This document shows, one piece after another, positions 22,394 through 32,835 of a stretch of DNA of 64,000 bases (positions are counted from its first letter, which is position 1; every line of letters begins with the position of its first letter). Source of the DNA: Neonectria sp. B-13. Lineage: Eukaryota; Ascomycota; Sordariomycetes; Hypocreales; Nectriaceae. The stretch is from positions 1 through 64,000 of the forward strand of contig NOKP01000033.1 in assembly GCA_002682825.1 (NCBI GenBank), read 5' to 3'. The notes below the pieces were generated by a model that saw nothing but the letters and a program-made list of their open reading frames with translations, did not search any database and was not told where the DNA came from. The position numbers and the translations under genes were made by a program.

Positions 22394-22930
22394 AGCCCAG
22401 CGAATAGAACCTAAGGCCTATTATTGTCTTCTTTGCTGTTTTTTATTGTATGTTGTTGGGTTTTTTTTTTAAGTTATAAGGGAAAGGAAGAGAATAGAAT
22501 TAATAGAAGAAGAAAGATAAGTAAGTAAGTTAGTTCTAAGAGATATAAAATAGATAGGAGAATAGGGATAGAAGTATATTTTAACTTATTCTTGATTCTA
22601 GTCTTACTTACTAAGCTAGTTAGGCCTAACCCTAGGAGCTAAACCTAGATGCTCTACTTAGGTTTATCTAGGGACTAATACTAGCTGTTGCTCTAGATGA
22701 ATTTCGTTTTGTATGAATGCTACCCCTGTGCTACTTTGGTGCTATACAATCTTGCTTAACCCAAGCTACGTTCAGCGTGAACGAGGCACAGACTGGTGGG
22801 CAGGCGCAGGAGGTCCTAACACAAGAAGTTACTAATGGATGTAAGAGCCCATCGGTAGTGATAATGCTAGAAAATGCTGTCATTCTCATGAGCAATAGCA
22901 CATAGAAGTAAAATGTATTAATTTTGCTCA
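22394..22930. other. partly AT-rich spacer without a gene
   Basis: The left part (to about 22690) is AT-rich, with T and A runs and GTAAGTAAGTTAG-like repeats. The right part regains normal composition but has no homology to the missing 3' half of the acyltransferase gene next to it. Confidence 0.4.
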
Positions 22931-23744
22931 CCTCCAGAACCCTCGGATAGTGTAATGCATCCCAGATGCTTCCGAAGAGTGGTGGCCAATCTGCAGGCGA
23001 TGTGACGCCGAGACAAACCGAAAGTACTGAGATACTTCGGTATCCGATATCGAGAGTCACTCGAGCCGGTGCCAGCCATGATATGAGACCCACAGCGACG
23101 CGGCCTGCCCATTGCTCGCCAATGGCGTCTAGGTATCTGAATTCTTTGTTGTGTCCAAAAGGCTTGGTTGTATCCTCTATCGTCGTTGTATCCAGTGAAG
23201 GTATAAAGACCAAGTCAAGAAAAATATGTTGCTATGCAATGATCAGCAGCTGCCGCATAATGTACGAGCCGCCACTTGGCTTTCCCTTGTTGCTATGCCT
23301 ATCATAGAAGCGTGGGAATCTACCCAAGCGTTGGATTTGCCGTGATGTGCCGATGCCTCGCAGATTGAACATGAGCCAGGTCGTGCGGAAAACCTTGTCA
23401 AAGACGCCATCAAAACGCCCGAAAACTTCCCCTTTTATCGAATCATCTGCATCCAGACGTGTGATGACCAGGAAGATGCAGCATTGCAGTAAAACAAGTG
23501 CTACCACCCCTACGATGACACTGTTGATAACGAGGCCTGTGCTGGCAAATGAGATCTCTTGGAGAAGCTTCTCGCCATTGACAACGATACCACTGAGCCA
23601 AACGTAACGCGTAAAAGAATTTATGCCTGACTTTGGCGTAGAGACGATTATGAACGCAGAGGGGACACAAGCACCCAGCAACAATGATACACACTTCTCG
23701 AAGGTAGCAGCCACCTGGTTTTCAAAAAATGCTCTCATAGTCAT
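22931..23744 (-). pseudogene. wax synthase-like membrane acyltransferase, broken
   Basis: The minus-strand frame from ATG 23744 encodes several membrane helices (VIVGVVALVLLQCCIFLVIT), then FRTTWLMFNLRGIGTSRQIQ, RLGRFPRFYDR, RQLLIIA-stop-QHIFLDLVFIP and SPADWPPLFGSIWDALHYPR. These are landmarks of the fungal wax-synthase/terpenoid O-acyltransferase family. A TAG at 23234-23232 replaces the conserved Trp of IIAWQ, as a G-to-A change would produce. After HYPRVLE there is a GTGAGC donor, but the catalytic FW.R.WHQ segment that should follow is not found in any frame, so the 3' third has been lost. In fungi such enzymes acetylate meroterpenoids or other secondary metabolites; no biosynthetic partners remain here. 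Confidence 0.75.
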
Positions 23745-24266
23745 TGAATAACTGTTGGCGGTGACTGTCTCCGTGTTCTTGTCCTTTGCTGGGAAACGTA
23801 ACAAAGCGGTAAGATGCGTTGAGTGCCTTTTCCCCTACTATTGTTGTACTGAAGGAAAGCGGCTCGGATGAATGCTGATCCACAGCGACTCCTTCCCCGC
23901 CTTAAACAAAGTTGCCCGCTTGGAAGTTTTTAGAATATAATAAAGAGATTAATCTTGTTTACTTAAACTAGCTTATGATGTCTTTCTGTGAATTCTTTCT
24001 CGGCCTGCCACTGAGATTGTCGTGACTATAGGGTGCACTACCTCCAGTTGATGGCCAATGCATTGACTAAATTCCTTTCCATTCTTGAAAGCATTGCGGA
24101 TGTGCAGTTGCGCCTCCCCTCTCTAGACTCGGCTCGTTCTGAGCCGACCTGGCAGCTTGCGCGTTGGAGCCTCCTTGGCAGAAGGCTCCAAACTTAGTGA
24201 CAGCTGTTACAGGCTAGGCCTGGGCAGAGGAGCTACTGCTATGATCACTATGAAGCCTCAGCAACT

Positions 24267-24343
24267 ACGCTCTGACCACACTCTGACCACGCTCTGACCA
24301 CGCTCTGACCACGCTCTGACCACGCCCTGACCACGCCCTGACC
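24267..24343. repeat. 11-bp tandem repeat, seven units
   Basis: Seven uninterrupted units of ACGCTCTGACC with a few substitutions (ACACTCTGACC, ACGCCCTGACC). GC-rich and unmutated, so it is not part of a RIP target. Confidence 0.9.
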
Positions 24344-25083
24344 TCATGCTGAAGCTTCTATATATAGAGAGCGATATTGCAGGGACCTAGCCCAAGGGCT
24401 AAGGGCTAGAGCTCTATGCGATGGACTTACATAAGGAGGTCTTAGTGATGTAGCTATGACCTCTTTAGCTTAAGATACTTTAATCTGCTGAATTCTCGCT
24501 TGTTAAATAAGCCTAGGGTCTTCTCTCACACAGTCTATGTATAGACAGAGAGGTTTATGAAAATTGCATTCACACAACACAGTGTATTTAATGCCTCGCT
24601 TCAAAAGTTTGTATACTTATTGAGGTCTTCAGCCCAGAGGAGGACGATCAATCCCCAGAAATGGTCTAATATCTCAGCCCGGGATTCGGGCATTCTGCTA
24701 CTTAGAGCTCGCTAGCATTCGCCTGGCACCGTACAAATCCATTTGCGGGGGACAGACTGACTGGCGATTGGCAAATCTGCTTGCGGGGGAGGGGCTGACC
24801 GAAGCTGGATCCACTTAAGTCCGGGACGCACTGCAACCTCACGGGGTAGTCTAACTGGTTGCACCGCCTTCCAAGAGCAAGCCACCCAGGCCGAGGTAGG
24901 TTTCTGCAAGATATTGAAATGTTCGTTGATGAGGCATGTTAACAAAGGACCGACTAGATGATGAACATGGATAACGGACCGACTGACTAGGCGACGAGGG
25001 AGGCACGTGAATGATGACCTGGCTACCAGGTAGTAGGTTCGTGCTTAGCGGTTCCTATTGAACAGATGTCTCGTACGAACGAA

Positions 25084-25092
25084 TATATATAA
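25084..25092 (+). promoter_or_regulatory. TATA box of the alpha-amylase gene
   Basis: TATATATAA lies 142 bp before the start codon and is followed by CT-rich and ACAACAATCAATACTACC-type leader sequence typical of strong fungal promoters. Confidence 0.6.
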
Positions 25093-25233
25093 TGGGTAGA
25101 TATTCTCTCCATCTTCATCATACAACAATCAATACTACCAAGTTTGTTCTATCCTGTTTTGTTTCTTCTCTGTGCACACACGCCCTTGAGGTTATTGGTA
25201 TAAAGATTCCGCGAAGCCTCCGGAACCTCTATT

Positions 25234-26613
25234 ATGGCACGCAAGACCGACCTCGCTGCAGTCGTAGCGCTGATAGCCGCTGGCCTCATGGTCATAACCC
25301 CTCCTATCGTCAATGCCTCCCCGCCTGGCACCAAGGACGTCACTGCTGTCCTTTTCGAGTGGAACTTCGACTCCGTCGCCAAGGAGTGCACCAACACCAT
25401 CGGTCCCGCCGGCTATGGATATGTCCAGGTCTCTCCGCCCGCCGAACACATACAGGGCTCGCAGTGGTGGACCTCGTACCAGCCCGTGTCGTACCAGATT
25501 GCCAGCCGCCTCGGCAACCGCGCGTCCTTCCAGAGCATGATTAATACCTGCCACGGAGCCGGCGTCAAGGTCATCGTCGACACCGTCATTAACCACATGT
25601 CGGCCGGCAGTGGCATCGGCACCGGCGGCTCGTCGTACTCCAAGTATAACTACCCGGGCCTCTACTCCTCCTACGACTTCGACGACTGTACCTCCGCTAT
25701 CTCCAACTACGCTGACCGTGGGAACGTCCAGCACTGCGAACTTCTCGGCCTAGCCGATCTGGACACCCCTGAGGAGTACCCCCGCAAGGCCATCGCCGGC
25801 TACATCAACGACCTGCTCAGTCTCGGCGTCGACGGCTTCCGCATCGACGCCGCCAAGCACATGGCAACTGAAGACCTTGCTAATATCAAGTCTCGCCTGG
25901 CCAACCCATCCGTGTACTGGAAGCAGGAGGTCATCTACGGCGCCAAGGAAGCCGTCCAACCCACCGAGTACACCGGCAACGGCGACGTCCAGGAGTTCCG
26001 CTACGCCTACGACCTCAAGCGCGTCTTCAACAACGAGAAGCTCGCCTATCTGAAGAACTACGGGGAGGGCTGGGGCTACATGAGCAGCTCCGTCGCCGCC
26101 GTCTTCGTCGACAACCATGACACCGAGCGCAACGGTGCCACTCTCAGTTACAAGGACAACGCCAAGTACACGCTGGCTAACGTCTTCATGCTCGCTTACC
26201 CCTATGCCGCTACGGATGTTCACTCCGGCTACGAATTCTCCGACACGGCTGCCGGACCGCCTAATAACGGCGCCGTTAACGCCTGCTGGCAGGATGGCTG
26301 GAAATGTCAGCACGCTTGGCCGGAGATCATGCGCATGGTCGCCTTCCGCAACGCCGTCCGCGGCCAAGGGCTGACGAACTGGTGGGACAATGGCAACAAC
26401 GCCATCGGCTTCGGACGGGGCAACATGGGGTACGTCGCCATCAACCACGAGGCAAGCTCAATGACCCAGACATACCAAACTTCACTGCCCGCGGGCACGT
26501 ACTGCAACATGCAGAGCAACACCTATGTGACGGTGAATTCGAGCGGCCAGTTCACCGCCACCTTGGGCTCCAATACCGCGCTGGCCATCTACGCCGGGAA
26601 GACATCCTGCTGA
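25234..26613 (+). CDS. secreted alpha-amylase, GH13, bacterial (actinobacterial) type
   Basis: An intronless 459-aa enzyme that hydrolyses internal alpha-1,4 bonds of starch. A signal peptide covers about residues 1-29 ([20 protein letters not shown]). All GH13 regions are present: DTVINH (116-121), GFRIDAAKH with nucleophile Asp205, QEVIY with acid/base Glu232, and FVDNHD with Asp296. The compact domain order, [17 protein letters not shown] start, [12 protein letters not shown] and a C-terminal beta-domain ending AIYAGKTSC match the Streptomyces/animal-like group (subfamily 32 of GH13), not the usual fungal Taka-amylase group. It is clearly more GC-rich, especially at third codon positions, than its surroundings, with frames of up to 232 codons open on the opposite strand. 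This supports origin by transfer. A good TATA box and intact catalytic residues suggest it is functional. Confidence 0.95.
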   Translation: MARKTDLAAVVALIAAGLMVITPPIVNASPPGTKDVTAVLFEWNFDSVAKECTNTIGPAGYGYVQVSPPAEHIQGSQWWTSYQPVSYQIASRLGNRASFQSMINTCHGAGVKVIVDTVINHMSAGSGIGTGGSSYSKYNYPGLYSSYDFDDCTSAISNYADRGNVQHCELLGLADLDTPEEYPRKAIAGYINDLLSLGVDGFRIDAAKHMATEDLANIKSRLANPSVYWKQEVIYGAKEAVQPTEYTGNGDVQEFRYAYDLKRVFNNEKLAYLKNYGEGWGYMSSSVAAVFVDNHDTERNGATLSYKDNAKYTLANVFMLAYPYAATDVHSGYEFSDTAAGPPNNGAVNACWQDGWKCQHAWPEIMRMVAFRNAVRGQGLTNWWDNGNNAIGFGRGNMGYVAINHEASSMTQTYQTSLPAGTYCNMQSNTYVTVNSSGQFTATLGSNTALAIYAGKTSC

Positions 26614-27328
26614 GAGCCTATCCTACCCGCTAGGTGACGATTATCGACAGCAGCCGCAGCGCCTCCTCGGAGGGTAACCCCGGGGGTGGCAGTGTACATC
26701 ACAACCTAATGATCCCGGTCGGTCATCTCGAGAGCGTCGCTATCAGTTGAAGATTGCTTTCACGTGTTCCTTTCATTCTTTAAGCCTTAGTATCTATCCG
26801 ATCTATATAGCAGTCATTACGAAATAGCACAACTCGCAGGCATATCGCACAAATTATCCCTGACCCCATGTTGTATATGGCCAATGTTTGTCTAAGTTCT
26901 TCTAACGTTGCGACAACACGATCGACGGGGAAGAAAGCCAGCCAACTCGCACTGACTTCTATTGGCATCGTGTTAGGCCCTAATAACAAAGGCAACAGCG
27001 CCGTACATCATGGCTAGGCCCAATCCAGACAGCATCATAGTCAAAGTAGGGTAGCGTTATGGCCCAAGCAGGGCAGCATTATGGTCAAGGTAGGGCAGCG
27101 TCATGGTCCAAGCGGGGCAGCGTCATGGCCGGGGGAGCAGCATTGTGGCCAGGCAGGGCAGCTTTATAGTCAGGCGCCCTACGCACCCCCCACCCCCCGG
27201 CGCCATGGGTACACGCGCCATCTACAGCATTACCACATACAGTATCACCAGCGCCCCTCATCGTGCACTGCCCATGTGCCCTATTCTATTGTTTTACTTC
27301 ATGCTTACTGTTGGCATAGTATTATAGT
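26614..27328. other. intergenic with 22-bp minisatellite
   Basis: No gene supported. The first 200 bp probably contain the amylase 3' UTR. A tandem array follows at 27026-27174. Confidence 0.45.
27026..27174. repeat. 22-bp tandem repeat, about six to seven degenerate units
   Basis: Units follow the pattern AGGGCAGCRTYATGGYCMAGS (for example 27070-27113), with one shortened unit near 27140. GC-rich and not RIP-mutated. Confidence 0.8.
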
Positions 27329-27540
27329 TGTCAGAAAAACTAGCGTGGCACTCCGATGACTTGTATTGTGTCTGTCCTTGTCCCCCTGGGCTATCTCTGT
27401 AGTGTTCAGGGGATATCTCCTTTCCTTGACCGCCTTCCTGTTCGGGCTACAGCCGGCAAAGGTTAGGCGAGCTGTCTGTTGACCACCAAGGTGGTCACAT
27501 GACCACCCTTGAGATAATGTATACATAATCCAATCTAACA
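27329..27540 (-). repeat. solo copia-type LTR, reverse
   Basis: This 212-bp unit runs from TGTCAGAAAA to ATCTAACA and is a full-length relative of the LTRs at 7293, 7981, 15643 and 22022. No internal element lies beside it and no target duplication is visible. Confidence 0.85.
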
Positions 27541-29037
27541 CCTTCCTCTTAGGATCGCTACTGCCAATAATCAAGGAATCCAAGCCTAGATTCAGAATGG
27601 ATTAGTGAATTTTATAACAAAAACGAAAATTCCTCACCAAATCCAGCCATGATACCGCCTTTGTTAACATTAACTGTGTTCTTAGGCTTAATCCAGCTAT
27701 ACTTGCTCTCCTGGATATCAAAGTACCAATTGACAGCCATCAGGTTAAAAGAATTGAACCTTAAGGCCTTCTAGCATTTCCCTATCTTTGTCTTTATAGT
27801 CGGATGTCATTTTATAAGCCTGGCTATCCAGTGTATACTAATAGCCCTTTCTTAGCTTTATTGTTTTAAGAGGGCAGTAACAGTAGTATAAACTTAACTA
27901 TAGAAAGGAGTATAGTCTAAGGCCTTTTGTTAAAGTATCTAAGTAACTAATCTACCCTCCTAAGACTTAAATAATAGCTAGGTAGGCTAGGTAACCTTAG
28001 ACTTTAACAATAGGTCTTTTAATTGGTTAGAGAGAATAGTTAAAGACATTCTATGCTTTTAAGTAGCTTAGTACTATAAAAGGCTATTATCTATAAGATT
28101 TAGTATAGCTTTAATAATATTATTCTCTATATAAGATATTTAAGGCATTTTACTGGATTAGTGCTTTTCTTTACTTAGAAGGCTGGGGCTACTTGCCCTA
28201 GACCGCGTCCTCCCCAGAGGCGTAACGTGACCATCTGCGTCTCGAGGACGATTGTACTGTGGAATTTAAGCTTAGGCTCTCCTCCCTCGCTGTCCTTTAA
28301 TCTACGGCCACTAATTACAGCCAGACCAGCTGATGTTTTTCCGCTATCATCCCAACGATTTGTGGAGATGTTTGTCTACAAATAACTTCGTTCTTGCGGC
28401 AGAGACTTTGGAAATGGAAATCTCATTTAGTATTAGTGCATAATTTGATAATGTAACTTTCGCACCTACCGACTTGAGCATTTTACGGTTTTCATAGCGA
28501 GGGCCGAGATCTAGGGTAGGGCAGGTTCTTGTCCCAGAGCCTAATGCCGCGGGACGCACACGCGCGAGTAGCGCGAAGTTACGGAGCTAGTGGCTTCGAA
28601 TCGCAGGTAGTCTTCGGATTCTAGGGTCTGTTATGTTTATGGTATCTTTCTGTCAGTATGCCCAGGATTTTTAACGTCCTCAAGTTTAATTCGTTGGTAA
28701 ATTGGCGGGCTAGTTTTACATGCACAGATCGCGTAGACGGTAGCACTGAGGTGAGTCCATAAGAACTCTAGTCACAATTAGCATCACTAGATTCTTGCCC
28801 GGCAGTCATGAGTTTGATGAGACTTTCGCATCAGTTTTAGTATGCAAACTATTGAGTGGGCTGAATTAAACGGATTCAGACTGCCAGGCCAGCAAGTTGC
28901 TCTTTTTCATGTAGTTCTCAAATTCTTTCAGGTTTATTTCAGCTCCCCAAATACTTCGATTTAAAGTAAGCCAAGTTTCACATGCTACGCTCAAACAGCC
29001 TGCGCAGTCCCTAGGGTGGACTTGGGCAACCTTGCCA
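27541..29037. other. intergenic, partly RIP-mutated
   Basis: About 27780-28170 is AT/TpA-rich, probably a short transposon remnant. The rest has normal composition, no supportable gene and no RNA gene that I can recognise. It marks the left border of the catabolic island. Confidence 0.45.
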
Positions 29038-30681
29038 TCACTTTCTCCTCAACACATATCTGGACCAGTCCTCAAGCCCCTTCTGGCATTCCTTTCTCCA
29101 GTATTGAAGCCCCCCAACCCAGAATAGAGGCTCTTTATTCTTGCCTGGAATGTTGGAACCATTCCACCAAGACGGGGTCTCCTTCATGAGGGATTGGTTG
29201 TATACATCCATATTCTTCAGTCTGTAGTCTACTGCTGCCTCAGATGAGACTACGACGGCCGTAGCATGCTCTTTCTCAAGCCTCTTCAGAAACTCGACTA
29301 TCCATTCCACCTGCAATTCCAAGAATGGAGGGCCATTGGACAAGCCTGATGGTGCCTGTGGCCCATAGAGCAGAAATGCGTTGGGAACTTCTGGAACCAT
29401 CATGCCGAGGTACGTGTGGATTCCGTTTTTCCATTTATCCTGCAACGTTGTGCCGTTTTCGTCAGAGATGTTCATCTCGTAGAGGCTTCCCGTTACTGAG
29501 TCGTAACCTGTTGCCACAATAACGTAGTCGAGGTCGTAGGTCTCTTCTTCACCTTGTTTCACAGTGACGATCCCATTGCGGACAAATTGCTTGATCGGGC
29601 TCTGTTTCAAACTGACCAGCTTCACATTCGGCTTGTCAATCATCTCGTAGTAGTCCATCTCCAAGCTTGGTCTCTTGGTGCCGATCCACTGATACTGATC
29701 CAGCGGCGCCATAATATCGCGCTTCTGGGGATCGGTAATGCGAGACCTGACCTTTTCCGCCCAGAATTGGTAGAGTTCGGCGTTTGCGGTCTTGTCGCTG
29801 CCATACTCGGGGTAACTCAAGCTCAAGATAGCGAAGGTGCCCCTCGCCCAGAGTTCCTCATAGCGCTGTCGTCGTTGCTCAGGTGTTGTGTCGTGGAAGG
29901 AAACCTGGGGGACACTGTATGCATACGCTCCCTCATTGTGGTACTTGGCCTGCCTAAAATACGCCTCGTACAAATTCTTCAGTTCTTCAGATTCGTCGTG
30001 AGACAGCGTTCTTTGTCTCATTGGCAGAGCAGTTACTGGGGTTCGGATGAAGACAGTAAGCTGACAGTCTTCCTTGGCTAGATCTTGCAAGATTTGCAGA
30101 CCCGATGCTCCTTGGCCAATGATGCCAACCTTTTTGCCTTTCAGGTCGATGTCTTTTGGCCACGCCGCAGGGTGTATGACTCTACCAGAGAAGGTATCCA
30201 ACCCCGGGAAGTCAGGGATGTAGGGCTTGTTGGTATTGCCTGTAGCGAAAATGACATGGCGAGACTTGGTAGTAAGTCCACTTTCCGTACGCAAGGTCCA
30301 AGAGTTCGACTCAGGGTCGAACCTGGAATCAATGACTCTGGCGTTGAAGATGGCATCCTTGCGGAGATCCAAAACATCAACCATTTGCGAGAAGTACTGC
30401 CGAATCTCGACGTGTCCTGGAAAACGCTCCCGAAAGTTGAATGAGCGGCAGGCTTCCGGCAGGCTAAGCTGGTAGATGGGGGTTTCAGAGTCAACGCGAG
30501 CTCCTGGGTATCTGTTGAAGTGCCAAACGCCGCCAAAGTCGCTCCCAGCTTCGATGAGCTTCACAGTGTAGCCCTGATTCCGGAGCTGGTGCAGGGCAAA
30601 GCAACCACCAAATCCACCGCCGACGACGATGATGTCGGCGTCGACTTGGCAAGCAGCGGAGGTGGGGGTTTGAGCAGGCAT
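29038..30681 (-). CDS. Baeyer-Villiger monooxygenase (FAD, NADPH)
   Basis: A single 547-aa exon. Members of this family insert one O2-derived oxygen next to a ketone and turn it into an ester or lactone. Visible are the FAD Rossmann motif VVGGGFGG (19-26), the family fingerprint FSGRVIHPAAWP (164-175), the second nucleotide motif GIIGQGASG (186-194), FATGNT before the fingerprint and a late ATGYD motif. Length is normal for type I enzymes and the frame is intact. It is transcribed away from an alpha/beta-hydrolase that starts 569 bp upstream. Such pairs commonly act in sequence, ketone to ester to alcohol plus acid. I infer an aryl ketone substrate from the aromatic-ring enzymes nearby. A TATA-like AATATAAATAAA lies about 90 bp upstream of the start. 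Confidence 0.92.
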   Translation of the reverse strand: MPAQTPTSAACQVDADIIVVGGGFGGCFALHQLRNQGYTVKLIEAGSDFGGVWHFNRYPGARVDSETPIYQLSLPEACRSFNFRERFPGHVEIRQYFSQMVDVLDLRKDAIFNARVIDSRFDPESNSWTLRTESGLTTKSRHVIFATGNTNKPYIPDFPGLDTFSGRVIHPAAWPKDIDLKGKKVGIIGQGASGLQILQDLAKEDCQLTVFIRTPVTALPMRQRTLSHDESEELKNLYEAYFRQAKYHNEGAYAYSVPQVSFHDTTPEQRRQRYEELWARGTFAILSLSYPEYGSDKTANAELYQFWAEKVRSRITDPQKRDIMAPLDQYQWIGTKRPSLEMDYYEMIDKPNVKLVSLKQSPIKQFVRNGIVTVKQGEEETYDLDYVIVATGYDSVTGSLYEMNISDENGTTLQDKWKNGIHTYLGMMVPEVPNAFLLYGPQAPSGLSNGPPFLELQVEWIVEFLKRLEKEHATAVVVSSEAAVDYRLKNMDVYNQSLMKETPSWWNGSNIPGKNKEPLFWVGGLQYWRKECQKGLEDWSRYVLRRK

Positions 30682-31250
30682 GATAGTGTAAACGAGTTTG
30701 TGATGAAAACGATTGAGTCAATTGGTTGAGTTGTTTGAGATTGCATCATGTTGACAAAGAGCCAGCTTTATTTATATTATTTGGCTGCTGCCTACATGAG
30801 CTCTCCAAACGTGATCAAACCTATACAAAAGCTGATAACCTCCAAAGAGCTGACTATGGAACCCGCGCTCACTTGCAAGTTGCCACGGCCCACGGGGTCG
30901 CACGGGCAGCCAGCACCGGACCCGGTGACTTCCAACGGCCTTGCCGAGAAACCGAGACGCAAATGACCGACTTTGGCACGTACAGTGAGTTGTCAAGCGG
31001 GGTTTCGGAAATTTCGCGTCCCGTGGAACGCGCGGTGTTTGACTGGTTGACTAGCGGCCTCGGTGTTTGGCAAACTGACGCCGGAAGCCGGTGATGTCGA
31101 GGTTAGCTTCAAAACGCTTGGGAAGCGGACTTGGGTGGAATCTCCAATGAGAACTGCATAAAGGTTTGCATCCTATTCAGAAATAAGATCCATATTCGCA
31201 TTATTTTGTACTCCAGTGGCCCAAGACTTTCCCTGCTTATCAGTATCACA
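30682..31250. promoter_or_regulatory. divergent promoter of BVMO and esterase
   Basis: A 569-bp region shared by two divergent genes. It holds the palindrome CACCGGACCCGGTG (30914-30927) and CGGAAGCCG (31082-31090), both with the CGG/CCG half-sites recognised by Zn2Cys6 regulators, three of which lie in this cluster. Shared control is an inference. Confidence 0.5.
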
Positions 31251-32201
31251 ATGGGACTCGAAGTAGACCAAGAATTTCTTTCCGCTCTCAAACCCTTCAT
31301 GCAAAGCCAGCAAGGCGTTCCCAAGCTCAAGGTGCATGACGTCGAAGGCCGAAGAGCGCGTTCCGCCGCCATCGAATTGCCTCCACCCAAGATACCTGCG
31401 GATGTAATTTTTGAGATTATTCACGTTCCAAATGGTGAGGGCTTTCGGCTGCCCATCTACCACTTCAAGAAAGCCGACGCGGCCACGCAAAAGGCGCCCT
31501 CAGCAGCGGTTATCCATGCACACGCGGGCGGTTTGATCGCTCTCAGCCCGGAGGTCAGCATTCAACAGCTTTCGGACATTGTTTCGGAGACAGGTGTTCA
31601 GGCCTTCTCTGTTGACTATAGACTGGCACCAGAGCATCGCTATCCCACGGCTTTGGACGACTGCTGGGCTTGTCTGGTATGGCTTCACAAAAGCGCGGAG
31701 GCCCTTCATGTCGACCCTAAACGGATTGCCGTCATGGGCGAAAGCGCAGGAGGAGGCCTAGCTGCAGCCATGACTCTTCGAGCCAGAGACGTCAAGTTAT
31801 CGCCTCCCATCGCTCGGCAGATTCTCTCGTCTCCTATGCTTGATGACAGAACCAGTGGAGATGCTCCAGGGGACTTCAAGCTATGGGACGCAGATGATAA
31901 CCTGACCGCCTGGACCGCCTATTTAGGCACATCTCCCGGAGGCGAGGATGTTCCATTCTTCGCCGCCCCTGGCCGCCTTCAAGATGCTACAGGTCTACCG
32001 CCGCTTTATTTAAGCACCAGTCAGTTCGATCTGTTTGTCCTGGAGAACCTCAGCTACGCTCAGAAATTCGTCGAGGCAGGCATTGAGACTGAAAGCCACT
32101 TGTATCCTGGTCTTCCACATGGATTTGATGGAATTTTGCCGACGCACAGAGTGAGCCAGGAGGTGCAGGAGAGCCGAAAGCGTATTATCAGGAAGTTGTA
32201 G
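31251..32201 (+). CDS. alpha/beta-hydrolase, HSL-type esterase
   Basis: A 316-aa enzyme; the ATG at 31251 (MGLEVDQEF) is the first in frame. The oxyanion-hole motif is HAHAGG (89-94, usual HGGG), followed by SVDYRLAPEHRYP (120-132), the nucleophile motif GESAGG with Ser165, acid Asp260 (STSQFDLF) and His290 (GLPHGFDG). It is a cytosolic hormone-sensitive-lipase-type esterase without a signal peptide. Divergent to the BVMO, it is the natural candidate to hydrolyse the ester that enzyme makes, releasing a phenol plus a short acid. Substrate unproven. Confidence 0.9.
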   Translation: MGLEVDQEFLSALKPFMQSQQGVPKLKVHDVEGRRARSAAIELPPPKIPADVIFEIIHVPNGEGFRLPIYHFKKADAATQKAPSAAVIHAHAGGLIALSPEVSIQQLSDIVSETGVQAFSVDYRLAPEHRYPTALDDCWACLVWLHKSAEALHVDPKRIAVMGESAGGGLAAAMTLRARDVKLSPPIARQILSSPMLDDRTSGDAPGDFKLWDADDNLTAWTAYLGTSPGGEDVPFFAAPGRLQDATGLPPLYLSTSQFDLFVLENLSYAQKFVEAGIETESHLYPGLPHGFDGILPTHRVSQEVQESRKRIIRKL

Positions 32202-32835
32202 TTCTGATTCTTCGCATTGTGAGAAGGAGATGATTCATATTTAGGGTGTTATAGTAAGCTAGTTATGTTTAGTATACATTTATCTAACTACTTCTCATTT
32301 ATGAAATCTAAAATTTAAAACCATTTCAAGATGACCCAAATTTTTTAGGGGACAAGGTGACAATACGGCCGTCCCAATTGGAAAGGGATATAAGGTTTTT
32401 CTGCTGTGCTGATGATGCCTCTGGATCTTGTCCCGCGAGGCATTTCCTAATTACCCCAGCTGATCCGACCCCTCTTTGCCTCGTCACCCGTCTAGGCCGG
32501 ACATCCTTCACATACCGTGCCCACTTAGTCGGCCCTAACCCCCATGGGGTAACCATGATTCGTCCATTCAAGACGATGAACTTGGGCCATCTTGAGACTG
32601 GTCCTGAACAATTGCCGATCGACGGTAAGCATTGCTTCGATCGACTTTGAATTACCCCGCAAACGGCCAAGTGTAATCGAGGCACTCGTGTTGTCATCTC
32701 CTGCATGTCCGACGGAACCCACGGAACCCACGCTTCGCGGCTCGAGTGATAAAATCATCATTGGACACTCGGGCGGCAACTTTCTCTTGTTTCGTGTCAT
32801 GCATCCATGGCTGAAATTTCGAAATGGGCCCATCT
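32202..32835. other. intergenic, esterase terminator side and regulator promoter
   Basis: An AT-rich stretch after the esterase (32230-32340) probably contains its 3' UTR. The rest is the promoter of the regulator at 32836. Frames here are not coding in my reading. Confidence 0.4.

Larger units (their letters stand above)
23745..25233. other. intergenic region with 11-bp minisatellite
   Basis: No gene supported. It includes the acyltransferase promoter side, an 11-bp tandem array (24267-24343), a TATA-like TATATATAG at about 24360 without a gene behind it, and the amylase promoter at the right end. Confidence 0.5.

Noticed and set aside
25750..26448. 232-codon minus-strand ORF inside the amylase gene
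   Set aside because: It mirrors the GC-rich third positions of the real gene and has a repetitive Val/Gly/Asp composition without a domain.
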